Shown in pieces: positions 26,924 to 36,271 of a stretch of 64,000 nt of DNA. Positions within the stretch are counted from its first letter, which is position 1, and each line of letters begins with the position of its first letter. The position numbers and the translations under genes are program-made. The stretch spans positions 5,952,001 to 6,016,000 of the forward strand of contig NZ_RJJY01000001.1 of NCBI RefSeq assembly GCF_003751085.1. Reading direction: 5' to 3'. Origin of the DNA: Micromonospora sp. Llam0 (GTDB taxonomy: Bacteria > Actinomycetota > Actinomycetes > Mycobacteriales > Micromonosporaceae). A model generated the notes under the pieces. The model ran no database searches, was not told the DNA's origin, and worked only from the letters and a program-made list of their open reading frames with translations.

Positions 26924-28082
26924 CGTCGCTCCCGATCCGGTAGGGGATCGCCCGTACCTCCTTGAGGTTGTTACTGGTGTCGATGCGGACAGCCGCAATG
27001 TCCACTTCCAGTTCGGGCGCCCCGTGGATCAGCTGGCGCAGACCGGTGGCGATCTGCAGCCGTGCGCTGTGCGCGCCCAGGCAGTAATGCGTGCCCTTGC
27101 CGAAGGTGAGCAGCTCGCTGGGCCGGACCGGGCAGCCCTGGGCCGGGTCGGCCGCAGGGTGGTGGCTGAGGTTGACCGCAGCCGTGTCCACCGCGACGAT
27201 CGTTCCGGGCTGCAGTTGAACGCCCAGACAGTCGCAGGGCTGGCTGACGAACCGGAAGATGTTGCCGAACGGTGGGTTCTGTCGCAGCACCTCCTCGGCG
27301 ATCTCGCCGGTGTCCACCATCCCGCGCAGGATCGACTCCCGCAGGTGCGGAGACGACCAGACCTCGCGGCACGCGATGCTCGACCCCACGATCATCGGCT
27401 CGATTCCGGCCATCAGGAGTTGCCCGATCAGGGCGGCGATGGGCCAGCTGCTGGAATCGACTGTGGCGAGCTGGCGGGCCGCCGCCAGGAACGGTTGGGT
27501 GCCGGGGCCGGCGAGTAGCTCATCGGTCAGTCTCTTGAGATAGAGCATGGTGGTGGCAAAGGCTGTCTGCTCCCGATCACCGTACTCGGTGACGCCCAGC
27601 AGTTGCTGTTTGAACAAATGGATCACGAGCCGAGAGACCTTGCCCAGGCGGCTCCACTCCTGCTCAGGTACGCCGAGCATCAGGAAGGTGCTGTGCGTCA
27701 GGTAAGGCGACAGGTAGTCACGAGACAGGTCGCCCCGGGCAGGCATACCGGCCACCAGCCGGTCCGCCTCGGCCCGGAAAGCCGCATTGAACTCCTGCAC
27801 CGTCCGAGGAGTGAACACCTTTCGTAACTCGCTGTTGAACACAGCGTAGTGCTCACTGACCGTGTACCACATCTCGAAGAACTGCGTGATCGTCGGCGCA
27901 TGTCCTGGTGGGGGCAGCTCGGCCGGCCGGCCCGACTTGCCGTGGTCGACGCCCGTGATGATGTGCTGGTCGCGAAGCACGATCTCAGCCAGCCGCGGAT
28001 CACGGACCTGCAGCCGGCCCCGGACGTCGTCCCAGAGCAAACCGGCCGGGAGCGTACTGCCGGCCAACGGCGTGGCGTTCAT
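26913..28082 (-). CDS. Atypical cytochrome P450 B (thiopeptide cluster)
   Basis: An ATG at 28082 overlapping the upstream stop (ATGA) gives 389 residues. The heme loop is FGKGTHYCLGAHSARLQ and ExxR is EEVLR. The I-helix reads LLMAGIEPMIVGSS: the Glu is kept but the catalytic Thr position is Pro, so the acid-alcohol pair is broken. It has diverged from its paralogue but keeps the same unusual helix. In nocathiacin-type pathways extra P450s beyond NosB/NosC-like enzymes are thought to make the ether bridge and N-hydroxyindole; one of those roles is possible here. Confidence 0.82.
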   Translation of the reverse strand: MNATPLAGSTLPAGLLWDDVRGRLQVRDPRLAEIVLRDQHIITGVDHGKSGRPAELPPPGHAPTITQFFEMWYTVSEHYAVFNSELRKVFTPRTVQEFNAAFRAEADRLVAGMPARGDLSRDYLSPYLTHSTFLMLGVPEQEWSRLGKVSRLVIHLFKQQLLGVTEYGDREQTAFATTMLYLKRLTDELLAGPGTQPFLAAARQLATVDSSSWPIAALIGQLLMAGIEPMIVGSSIACREVWSSPHLRESILRGMVDTGEIAEEVLRQNPPFGNIFRFVSQPCDCLGVQLQPGTIVAVDTAAVNLSHHPAADPAQGCPVRPSELLTFGKGTHYCLGAHSARLQIATGLRQLIHGAPELEVDIAAVRIDTSNNLKEVRAIPYRIGSDDAA

Positions 28083-29317
28083 CGCTCGTCCCCAGAGGTG
28101 GTCAGCCGTAGTTCCCTCGGGTAGTACGTGAACAGATTGCTGGCCAGGACCACGTCGGAGAGGTCCTCTGCGGGGCGGAGGTACGGGAACCGCGCCAGTA
28201 CCCGGGAGATGCACTCCTGCATCTCGCTCCGGGCGAGGGCCGCGCCGAGGCAGTAGTGCGGGCCATGGCTGAAGGCGAGCTGGTTGGTCGCCGACGGCCG
28301 AGTGAGGTCCAGCACGTCGGCGTTCACGCCGAAGACTGAAGTGTCACGGTTGCCCGACCCGAGCGAGACGAAGACCGTGGCACCGGCCGGGATTGTCGTT
28401 CCGCCGACCTCGATGTCGGCGGTGGCGTACTTCGCCACCGCGAACCCGGTGCCCATCTGTGCCCATCGCAGCAGTTCGTCCACTCCGGTGCCGATCAGCT
28501 CGGGACGTTCCCGTAGCAGGGCCAGCTGGGTGGGGTTGAGGAAGAGTGCGAAGAAGGCGTTGCCCAATTGCACGGCGGTGCTCTCGTACCCGGCCATGAG
28601 CAGCAATATCACAGTGGAAATCAGCTCCTCGGTGGACAACTGTGACTGGTCCTCGTCTCGAAGCGTGATGAGCCGGCTCAGCAGGTCTTCGCCGAGGTCG
28701 CGGCGCTTGCGCGAGATGAGCCGGGCCGCGTACCGGCCGATACCGCTGATCGCCTCGCCGAACTCGACGAACGACGACTGCATGTCCCGGCGGGTGATCT
28801 TGGCCGCGAGCTCCACGAACTCGGGCCGATTCTCGACCTCGATGCCGAGCAGGTCGCTCATCACCCGGATGGGCAGCTCGTAGGCGAAGTCCGCCATCAG
28901 GTCGAACTGGTCACTCCGCACGGAGATCCCGTCCAGGATCTCTTCGACATGCGCGGCGATACTCGGCCGCATCGCGTCCGCCTGCCGCTGGGTGAACGCT
29001 TTCGCTACGATCCGCCGCCAGCGGGTGTGTCCCGGTGGCTCGGAAATCGAGGATCCGAACGTGAACGTGGGACTTGACCGGTCGGCCTGGTATCCCGTGT
29101 CGACCCGAGCCGCGCCCGCCCGGTTGATGGAACGGCTGAAGCGGGGATCGACCAGGGCTGTCCGGACATCCTCGTACCGGGTGACCACCCAGGCCGGGTC
29201 GCCGCTGGCCAACTTCACCCGGGTCACCGGGGCATGTTCGCGGATCCATGCCCACTGTGGTGGCTCCACGAATGGCTTGGTGCGGGTGAACGGGTAGGGG
29301 GTGGCGGTCACGTCCAT
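28079..29317 (-). CDS. Canonical cytochrome P450 (NosB/NosC-like)
   Basis: An ATG at 29317 gives 412 residues. All hallmarks are present: I-helix LLMAGYESTAVQLGN, ExxR in VDELLRWAQMG, and heme loop FSHGPHYCLGAALARSEMQE. It resembles the P450 at 45401-46690 through the substrate-recognition regions (RRIVAKAFTQRQADAMRP versus RRHVNQVFNVRQAEAMRP). Together they look like the NosB/NosC pair, which hydroxylate the Glu6 gamma carbon and the pyridine ring in nosiheptide. Which does which cannot be told from sequence. Confidence 0.88.
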   Translation of the reverse strand: MDVTATPYPFTRTKPFVEPPQWAWIREHAPVTRVKLASGDPAWVVTRYEDVRTALVDPRFSRSINRAGAARVDTGYQADRSSPTFTFGSSISEPPGHTRWRRIVAKAFTQRQADAMRPSIAAHVEEILDGISVRSDQFDLMADFAYELPIRVMSDLLGIEVENRPEFVELAAKITRRDMQSSFVEFGEAISGIGRYAARLISRKRRDLGEDLLSRLITLRDEDQSQLSTEELISTVILLLMAGYESTAVQLGNAFFALFLNPTQLALLRERPELIGTGVDELLRWAQMGTGFAVAKYATADIEVGGTTIPAGATVFVSLGSGNRDTSVFGVNADVLDLTRPSATNQLAFSHGPHYCLGAALARSEMQECISRVLARFPYLRPAEDLSDVVLASNLFTYYPRELRLTTSGDER

Positions 29318-29337
29318 GATCGTCCTCCGGCTTGGGG

Positions 29338-30348
29338 TCAAGAAACGGGGTGAGTCAGGGCACTGAACCGCTGTGCCCGTTCGGCGCGGGTCTGCTGGAG
29401 CAGATCCTGGTCCGCGACGGTGCCGGCATACTCGGCGAGCACGTGGTGCCCCAGGTAGCCCAGGAACGCCTCCTGCTCCGGGGTGAGACCGAGCCGGTTG
29501 TTGTGGGTGTGTAGGTAGCTGACCAACAGCACCCGGCGGCGGCGTGCCGGGTCGGCGTCCGGACCGGCCAACGTCACCGCCCGCAGCACCGTCGCCTCGG
29601 CTGCCACTGCGGCGACGGCCGTCCGTACCGCCGTGCTGTAGCCGTCGGTCAGCGGTCGGGCGGCGAGCAGCCGCCCGGTCTGGGCAGTCACCTGGCCTCG
29701 GCGTTGTGCCAGGAGCTGCGGCCAGGTGTCGAGGAACTCGTCGAAGACGTAGGGCGACCACATGAGGCAGTAGTGGCGCAGGAACGCCGCCGCCTCCGCC
29801 AGCGACAACCCCGCCGCGTCGAGACCTCGGAGCATCATCGTGAAGCCCAGGCCCAGACGGCGGCCGGGGCGTTCGATCACCTGCGGTAGTACGCTCAGCG
29901 CCAGGCTGGCACTACGGTCGAAGAACTCCTCGGCTACGGCCACCCCGGCCGGTCCGCCGTATTTGTCGTACTCGGGGACGTACGGTGCCTCGCGGACAGT
30001 GCCCGGTGGGTACGTGCTTCCCGCCGGTATTCCCTCCAGCGCGGCCATCGTGGGTTGTGCGATACGCGCGAACTCGTCGAGGTCGAACGAATGGTCCTCC
30101 GGGTGTACGCGCAGGTACCGGGTCAGCACCCCGGCCAGGTCCGCTACGACGGCATCGGCGTCCGTCGACGCGCACCGGACCCGCACCCGGACGTGGTGTC
30201 CGCCCTCCCAGTACCGCAGAAAAAACGCCCGGCGGACGCGGCATTGCGCCCGCAGGGCGGCCAGCGCGGGACCCAGCCCATCGGTCAGGAACGCGTCCTG
30301 CCCACCGAGCCGGTGCACGTGCACACTGCGCCAGACATCACCCGACAT
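29338..30348 (-). CDS. nosD: Split LanB elimination domain protein (NosD-like)
   Basis: A 336-residue protein of the thiopeptide-type bacteriocin biosynthesis domain (SpaB C-terminal family). It eliminates glutamate from glutamylated Ser/Thr to give dehydroamino acids. Recognisable features are RRAFFLRYWEGGHHVRVRVRC near the N-terminus, which shapes the glutamate-binding site, and the C-terminal SYLHTHNNRLGLTPEQEAFLG. It overlaps the LanB glutamylation gene by 11 bases, as expected for the split two-protein dehydratase of thiopeptide clusters. Confidence 0.88.
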   Translation of the reverse strand: MSGDVWRSVHVHRLGGQDAFLTDGLGPALAALRAQCRVRRAFFLRYWEGGHHVRVRVRCASTDADAVVADLAGVLTRYLRVHPEDHSFDLDEFARIAQPTMAALEGIPAGSTYPPGTVREAPYVPEYDKYGGPAGVAVAEEFFDRSASLALSVLPQVIERPGRRLGLGFTMMLRGLDAAGLSLAEAAAFLRHYCLMWSPYVFDEFLDTWPQLLAQRRGQVTAQTGRLLAARPLTDGYSTAVRTAVAAVAAEATVLRAVTLAGPDADPARRRRVLLVSYLHTHNNRLGLTPEQEAFLGYLGHHVLAEYAGTVADQDLLQQTRAERAQRFSALTHPVS

Positions 30349-32950
30349 CGGTCACCCTCCGGTTGAACTCCACGAAGAACTCTTCGGCGCCGCCCGCCCC
30401 GTCCTGGTCCGCCGTCTGGGGCAGGCACTCGTGGAGCACCACGGATCCGCCGCGAATCGCCCTCGCCTGCTTCGCGAAGACGTGTGCCAGGAAGGGATTG
30501 CGGGTATCCAGGTAGTGCGGTTTGTGCAGTCGGGCGCTGCGCGCTTCCAACGCCCACTGCCGGGTTTCGGCGAGCAGGTCCCGCTCGCCGTGCGGCACCG
30601 CCCGTGGCGGAACCAGCCGGAAGAACACCTGTCGCGGCAGGCCGACGGATCGGCGCCAGGAGTCGAAGTCCGCCAAACCGCTGGACTCGTACCGTTCGAG
30701 CTGTGCCAGGGCCGGCAGGTCGTCGATGTCGAACCGCCACGACCGGCGGTCCAGCACGAGATCGCCGAGGAGCAGGCGGGGCCGTGGGCCGACGTACGGC
30801 CCGTCGGCGCGGTCCAGTTGGTCCCACAACCCGCCCCGGTACGTCCGGGTCGGCGCGAAGACGCATAGGAACCGGTACAGCATGGGTGCCGCCGCCGGGT
30901 AGAGGAAGTTCAACGGCACCAGGTCGATAGGCTGTCCGTCCCGGTCGGACACCAGCACCAGGCGGTGCCGCTGCCGGTCAGCCCGTACGCTGAGGTCGCC
31001 CACGGTCAGCGGTGCGGCACCGCCGGGTGCCGCCACCGACCCGGGGTACACCAACTCCATCGGACTCAACCGGGGATGAAGGTTGAAGTTCAGGCCCAGC
31101 ACCACCGTGAGGTCGGTCTGCCTGGGTGCGGTGCGGGCGACGTGCCGCCGCAGCACCGTTGCCAGGCTCCAGCCGTCGGAGTCCTCGGGCTCCAGCAACT
31201 CGCAGAAGCGGGAAAAGAACACCCCGCGCCCGGTGGTCATCCCGTTGACGACGGCGGTGCCAGTTTCAACATCGAACTGCACCCGGTACGCGGCCGAACG
31301 CCACGGTGCCACGGAGGGCGGGAGCCGGTCCACGAACGCCGCGAGTTCGGCCGGGGCCAGGACCAGCCGCTCGGCCGCCGGATCGGCGGCCAGCCGGGAC
31401 CGCAGCAGGCCGAAGAAGTCCTCCCGCAGCCTGTGTACCGTCGCACTGGTGGGATCGTCCACGCCGCACATCACCGCGCTGGCCGCAGCCGGCGGCAACT
31501 CGGCGAACCGCCGGTACACCTCGACGAGGGGCACCTGCGCGGTGGACCCGAACTGCTGGACGAAGAATCCGTACAGGCCCAGCTTCTCGATCGTGGCGTC
31601 GTCCAGGACGGGGACCAGCCGCTGCAGCAGGTCGAGGTTGTCGCAGTTGGCGGCGAGAATCTGCGGCCGCCAGGTGTTGGGCCGGCCGGTGGTGCCGACG
31701 TCCTCGTAGAGCGCCGCCCGCATGGCCTCGGGGGTGGGTGGTGGGCCGCTGCACACCTCGGCGAAGCGGTGCACCAGCGTTCTGAGCTGGGCAAGCAGGT
31801 CGGTCCGACGTCGGGCACTCGCGGCGCCGTACGTCCGCTCGATCGCTCGCAGGCCTTCGAGGATCTCGGCGCACGCCGCAGCTTGCGGGGTGCCGAGGCG
31901 GCGCAGCCGGACGGCGGCCTCCCCCGCCAGGTCGGTGGTCTGGTCCGGCAGCCCGAGCCCGCGGTGGCACAGCCCCAGCCGAATCAACTTCTCCACAGTG
32001 TCCCGGACGGACGCTGCCGGCAGCCCCACGGCGACCAACCGGTCGCACAGCTCGGTGACGGTCAGATCTCCCGCGCCGAGGATCGTCGTCAGGGCCCGCA
32101 CCAGGTCGGTGTGCCGGGCAACGACCACCTTGTCCGGCTCGAACCCGTCCTCGGACCCCTCGATGGGTCGGCGGACGAAGACAGCACGGCCGTCCTGGAC
32201 CCGCAGCGAATTGTTCAACCGGACCCGCAGTAGGGCGTCCGCCCCGTCGATCCGGTGCAACTGATGCAGCATCCACATGACCAGCCCGACACTGAGCCGG
32301 ACCTGGGTACGCCGAACCGCCGTAGTGGGCACCGGCGCCCACGGCCCGGCACCGATTTCGGTGAAGGCGCCGAATGGCGAGGGTTTCAGTGCGACCCGGT
32401 AGGCGAAGCTGGTCACCGTGCTCTCGGCCCGGCGCGTCCGGCTGGCCTTTCGCCGGGCTTCCAGCGGATTCCCGGCATAGGCCATCACTTCCCGGTAGAC
32501 GTCCTCGCCGGACAGTTGCACCCCACGCTGGAAGTCCTCGCCTCGGGCGACCTCGGCCAGCGCCTGCCGTCCCGCGCTCAGCTCCGCTGCCAGTACCTCC
32601 TCGGTCCGCGCCGCCAGCCCTTCGGCGATGCCGCGTTCGGCGCGCCATTCGTCGAGCAGGCCTCGGAGCGGGTCGGAAAGCAAATCGGGGCAGGACGGCG
32701 AGGGCGGCATCCGGTCGTTGTGCACCGCCCGCCTGATGGCGAGCAGTTCCCTCCGATACTCGGTCGCGCTGAGCGGGACGGCGGCGTACAACGCGTCGGC
32801 GAGCTTCTGGCGCAACGGCGCTCGCCGTCGGGCTGTCTCCTCCGCCTCGTCCAGCAGTGCCCAGAACCGCTCGGGCACCAGACCTCGCAGCGCGGGCAGG
32901 CCGAACGCGCCCCGCCGGAACAGCACGTACGGGCTGAAGTCACCGGTCAT
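30338..32950 (-). CDS. nosE: Split LanB glutamylation protein (NosE-like)
   Basis: The ATG at 32950 gives 870 residues, the usual size for the N-terminal glutamylation half of a thiopeptide LanB. It carries family segments SPYVLFRRGAFGLPALRG at the start, TVTSFAYRVALKPSPFGAFTEIG (about 160-182) and HPRLSPMELVYPG (about 630). The enzyme transfers Glu from glutamyl-tRNA to core Ser/Thr side chains; the product is resolved by the elimination protein encoded next. Translational coupling with the SagB-type gene (ATGA). Confidence 0.9.
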   Translation of the reverse strand: MTGDFSPYVLFRRGAFGLPALRGLVPERFWALLDEAEETARRRAPLRQKLADALYAAVPLSATEYRRELLAIRRAVHNDRMPPSPSCPDLLSDPLRGLLDEWRAERGIAEGLAARTEEVLAAELSAGRQALAEVARGEDFQRGVQLSGEDVYREVMAYAGNPLEARRKASRTRRAESTVTSFAYRVALKPSPFGAFTEIGAGPWAPVPTTAVRRTQVRLSVGLVMWMLHQLHRIDGADALLRVRLNNSLRVQDGRAVFVRRPIEGSEDGFEPDKVVVARHTDLVRALTTILGAGDLTVTELCDRLVAVGLPAASVRDTVEKLIRLGLCHRGLGLPDQTTDLAGEAAVRLRRLGTPQAAACAEILEGLRAIERTYGAASARRRTDLLAQLRTLVHRFAEVCSGPPPTPEAMRAALYEDVGTTGRPNTWRPQILAANCDNLDLLQRLVPVLDDATIEKLGLYGFFVQQFGSTAQVPLVEVYRRFAELPPAAASAVMCGVDDPTSATVHRLREDFFGLLRSRLAADPAAERLVLAPAELAAFVDRLPPSVAPWRSAAYRVQFDVETGTAVVNGMTTGRGVFFSRFCELLEPEDSDGWSLATVLRRHVARTAPRQTDLTVVLGLNFNLHPRLSPMELVYPGSVAAPGGAAPLTVGDLSVRADRQRHRLVLVSDRDGQPIDLVPLNFLYPAAAPMLYRFLCVFAPTRTYRGGLWDQLDRADGPYVGPRPRLLLGDLVLDRRSWRFDIDDLPALAQLERYESSGLADFDSWRRSVGLPRQVFFRLVPPRAVPHGERDLLAETRQWALEARSARLHKPHYLDTRNPFLAHVFAKQARAIRGGSVVLHECLPQTADQDGAGGAEEFFVEFNRRVTDVG

Positions 32951-34395
32951 CGGGGCCTCACCGCCACCTCCCACTCGTCGCCGGCATGTACAGCTCCGAC
33001 ACAGATCTGTGCCTGCGCGCCGCTGTCCTGCCCGTCCAGGCCGTACGCCGCGTCCACCGCACCGGCGTCGAAGCCGAGGAAGGGGTGGTTGCCCAGGTCC
33101 ACAGCGGTCGCGGCGAGGACGGTGGCTTCGATCGCCACGCCTACCGCCAACTGCTGGGTGCGGTAGTGCCGGGCCGACCGGCACCCGTGGCGGGGGGAGG
33201 CCACGACGTGGACGGTGAACGCCGCCAGTTCGGCGTTCACACCGCTGCCGAACAGGGCTTCCTGCAGGCGGGGACCGAGTCCGGGGTCCGGGCCCCGGCC
33301 GGCCGGGGCAAGCAGGTCCGGACGGTACGCATACCAGCCGGTCGGCACGCCCCGCACCCGGTGTACCGCCACGAACAGTCGGATGTCCGGCACAGCCGGA
33401 TCCGCTCGGTCGCGCAGTTGCGCGCCAGCGGCCTCGGCGTGACATAGCACGGTGGACAGCGTCGCCGGGTCGACGGGGTGGCCGGTGAACGCCCGTCCGC
33501 CGGAGCGTCGACGCACGATGACCCGGGGGTCGTTGAGGTCCACCGACGCTGCCGCAGGCAGCGCCACCGCCCCGACGCGGGACGCCACCTCCGGCGCGGC
33601 GCGGAACGCCACCGGGTCCGGCGGCAGCACCTGAGCGCTCGCCTGGACGAAGTCGAACATCAGGGACCGCTTGACGCGCCGGGACCGCTCCAAGACGCTA
33701 GGTGCCTCGATCGGTGCCGGATCGACCCGTCCGGCCGCGCCGTCCGCCTCCACAGGGCCGCAACCGACGACGGCGTACACGCTTTCGTCCCGGCCGTCCA
33801 GGCCCAAAGCGGCGTTGACGGTGGCGTCGACGAAGTCGGTGCGGACCAGGGCGGTCCCGAACTCCGCCTCGGCCAGCCGGAGCACGCGACCGAGCACGAC
33901 GCCGGCATCGACGGCGCCCAGTCGGAAAGAAAAGTTCCCGTACTTGTAGAAGTTTTTCCAGAATCGGCTGGTCAGGACCAGCACGACGGGCGGCAGGGCG
34001 GCCCCGGGCGCGAGCCGCAGACCCACGCACAGGAGACGGCTCGGTCGGTCCGCCGGCAATGCGAGCAGTTCCATCCGGTACGGGTCGACGTGCCAGAGCC
34101 GATCGGTGTGGGCGCACAAGACGTACACCTCGGTGGGGTGCATCGCACCACCGGATGGCACGGCGCGACGCAGCGTAGTCCGAGGGCCCCGTACCGCAGT
34201 GACCGCGACCGATCCGCCCAACACCCGCGCCAGTGGCCCCTCCGGCGACACCCGGGTCCCACTCTGGTGCACCTTCACCGGCCACGGCCCGTCCGGATAG
34301 TCCACCCGCCAGTCGGGTGCGTTGACCGACTGCGGATCCTCGCGTAGCCGCCGCAGGTACTCGGTGATCCGGTCAGGGGAAGGGGTGCGGTACAT
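32947..34395 (-). CDS. nosF: SagB-type FMN azoline dehydrogenase (NosF-like)
   Basis: 482 residues with two nitroreductase-like halves. The N-terminal half contains SGGAMHPTEVYVL (about 81-93) and KNFYKYGNFSFRLGAVDAG (about 145-163), both typical of SagB/McbC dehydrogenases that oxidise thiazolines to thiazoles with FMN. The second half (about 290-482; RRRSGGRAFTG, GNHPFLGFDAG) is a repeat of the fold with its own RRRSxR-like start. It overlaps the YcaO gene by 23 bases. Confidence 0.88.
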   Translation of the reverse strand: MYRTPSPDRITEYLRRLREDPQSVNAPDWRVDYPDGPWPVKVHQSGTRVSPEGPLARVLGGSVAVTAVRGPRTTLRRAVPSGGAMHPTEVYVLCAHTDRLWHVDPYRMELLALPADRPSRLLCVGLRLAPGAALPPVVLVLTSRFWKNFYKYGNFSFRLGAVDAGVVLGRVLRLAEAEFGTALVRTDFVDATVNAALGLDGRDESVYAVVGCGPVEADGAAGRVDPAPIEAPSVLERSRRVKRSLMFDFVQASAQVLPPDPVAFRAAPEVASRVGAVALPAAASVDLNDPRVIVRRRSGGRAFTGHPVDPATLSTVLCHAEAAGAQLRDRADPAVPDIRLFVAVHRVRGVPTGWYAYRPDLLAPAGRGPDPGLGPRLQEALFGSGVNAELAAFTVHVVASPRHGCRSARHYRTQQLAVGVAIEATVLAATAVDLGNHPFLGFDAGAVDAAYGLDGQDSGAQAQICVGAVHAGDEWEVAVRPR

Positions 34396-36271
34396 TTCCT
34401 ACCTCCTCTCCAGCGGCCAGTTGACTGCGGTAGGGCAGGCTCGTCCCGTCGGTGAGGCGCGGCAACCCTTCGGTACGCCGGTTCAGATGGCCGAATGTCA
34501 TCGGCACCAGGCCAGGCACGATCACCCGGGTACAGTGCAGCCCGTTGCGGGCCAGCTCGGGCATCGTCTGGTCGACGACCAGCACGTCCAGTCCGACGGC
34601 CAGGAGATCACCGACAGCCTGATGCAGGTCGCTCCGAATGTCCGGATCGTGCACGGCGACGGTGGCCACGACCTCGTCCAGCGCAACAGTCGGCTGGACG
34701 GTGTCGAGCAGGAACGAGTAGCGGTCGCGTGCCTCGGGCAGGGCACCTACCAGCGAGTGGTCCTCCATCCGCCGGACAAGTGTGGGGTCGGCCAACATCC
34801 GCAACGCCTCCGGCCGCCGCTGTGGATAGCTGTGCCGGGTGGCCAGGATGCTGCCGACGAGTTCGTGGAGTCCGCCAGTGACTGCCTGCCGGGGGTCCGG
34901 ATGGGCTCCGGAGCCAGCGAAGACAACTGGCCCGACACCTGGCTGCGATCGGTACGCCATCAGCCAGAACGTCGGCAGCCGATATTCCATCGTAGACTGA
35001 AAGCAACGGACGTCGAAGCCGGTAAAGAGCTTGGCCTTGCGCAGCAGCACGCCGAGATCCCCATCGGTGGGCAGCTCTACCTCCGGCAGGGCCAGGCGTC
35101 GGTACCAGGTGAGCAGGAACGAGTCGCGTTCAGCTACCTCCCGCAGTCCGTGCAGCACCGCTTCCTCGACAGAGTTGCCAAGGGCGCACCCGTTGGAGGT
35201 GTCGTAACAGAACGACACCTCCTGGTCGTGCCGCGGCCCCCAGAACGCGGACCGTTCGGGTACCAAGATCCGGTCTCCGGTCCGGAACGAGTACGCCCAC
35301 ACCCAGTCGACGACGATGTCCGGATCGAAGGCCTGGTAGCGAAAGTTTTCCCGGGCGTACGAACTCGCGGGGTGCATGCCCAGCCGGGGTGGGTGGAGGG
35401 CCTGGTCCGCGACATCGGCGTAGGCCGCGCGCACCGGTGCCCGCCGACCGCCGCGATGCAGGCCGGCGTAGCGTTCCAGGCCTTCCAGCACGGCGATCGT
35501 GCGGCTGTCCGCGTAGCTGCGGGCCCGGCCGATGGCCGGCTCCCGCCGCCCCCAGCGAGTGGTCAACTCGACGGAGCAGGCCCCGTACGGGCTCTGCAGG
35601 TCCTGCCGGAGCTCCTTGAACAGCCCCAATCCCGAGAACAGATAGTCTCTGCCGAGGGTAGCGGCGTCCAATTGTCGGGTACGCAGGGTCACCGGTGTCA
35701 GTTTGGGCATGGCGGTGTCGGTCGGGGTGAACGATGGCACCGTCGTCGACGCGGGCCGGCCGCAGCCAGCGCAGGTCGAGTCGGGCAACAAAACCTGGGG
35801 CTCGGCCGTCCCGACCTCGGTGTCCAGCACGAGCACCCGGCCCGGGGGCAGCAGCGCGCCGTCCAGGGCAGCCTGGACGTAGCGCTCGACCATCCCCAGC
35901 GCAGCCGGGCGCAGCGACCAGATCCGCGAGTCCTGGCTCGACGACTCCGGCATCGTGTCGCCGTCCACGTCCGGACCGAACGGAGAGTTCGCCACCCGGA
36001 TCACCAGGCAGCGGGGACAGCCGGCCCGGGTGGGCGTCCACATCGGCCCTATGTACACCAGGGCGCGCCACATGCCCACGAACAGCAGGGACTGGCCGAG
36101 CCCGACGCATTCCACCATCGTGTCGTGATGACTGTCGACGTCGTCGAGTTTGGCGACCAGGAGGCGGACCCCGGTGCCCGGGCCCGCCGGCCAGGTCAGC
36201 CGCGCCGCGAGGTGACGGGCCAGGAAGCCGGTCCCGACGACGTCCATCGATGCAATCGCCATCGCCGTCAT
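34373..36271 (-). CDS. nosG: YcaO cyclodehydratase (NosG-like)
   Basis: 632 residues from an ATG at 36271. The N-terminal part (about 1-200) is an E1-like domain with a zinc site suggested by CPRC (85-88) and CAGC (167-170). The YcaO ATP-binding domain follows (about 225-632; SYADSRTIAVLEGLERYAG, SNGCALGNSVEEAVLHGL, EVAERDSFLLTWYR). The protein ends in PHPFP, matching the C-terminal proline-rich motif important in YcaO enzymes. It converts core cysteines to thiazolines together with the leader-binding partner encoded upstream. Confidence 0.9.
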   Translation of the reverse strand: MTAMAIASMDVVGTGFLARHLAARLTWPAGPGTGVRLLVAKLDDVDSHHDTMVECVGLGQSLLFVGMWRALVYIGPMWTPTRAGCPRCLVIRVANSPFGPDVDGDTMPESSSQDSRIWSLRPAALGMVERYVQAALDGALLPPGRVLVLDTEVGTAEPQVLLPDSTCAGCGRPASTTVPSFTPTDTAMPKLTPVTLRTRQLDAATLGRDYLFSGLGLFKELRQDLQSPYGACSVELTTRWGRREPAIGRARSYADSRTIAVLEGLERYAGLHRGGRRAPVRAAYADVADQALHPPRLGMHPASSYARENFRYQAFDPDIVVDWVWAYSFRTGDRILVPERSAFWGPRHDQEVSFCYDTSNGCALGNSVEEAVLHGLREVAERDSFLLTWYRRLALPEVELPTDGDLGVLLRKAKLFTGFDVRCFQSTMEYRLPTFWLMAYRSQPGVGPVVFAGSGAHPDPRQAVTGGLHELVGSILATRHSYPQRRPEALRMLADPTLVRRMEDHSLVGALPEARDRYSFLLDTVQPTVALDEVVATVAVHDPDIRSDLHQAVGDLLAVGLDVLVVDQTMPELARNGLHCTRVIVPGLVPMTFGHLNRRTEGLPRLTDGTSLPYRSQLAAGEEVGNVPHPFP

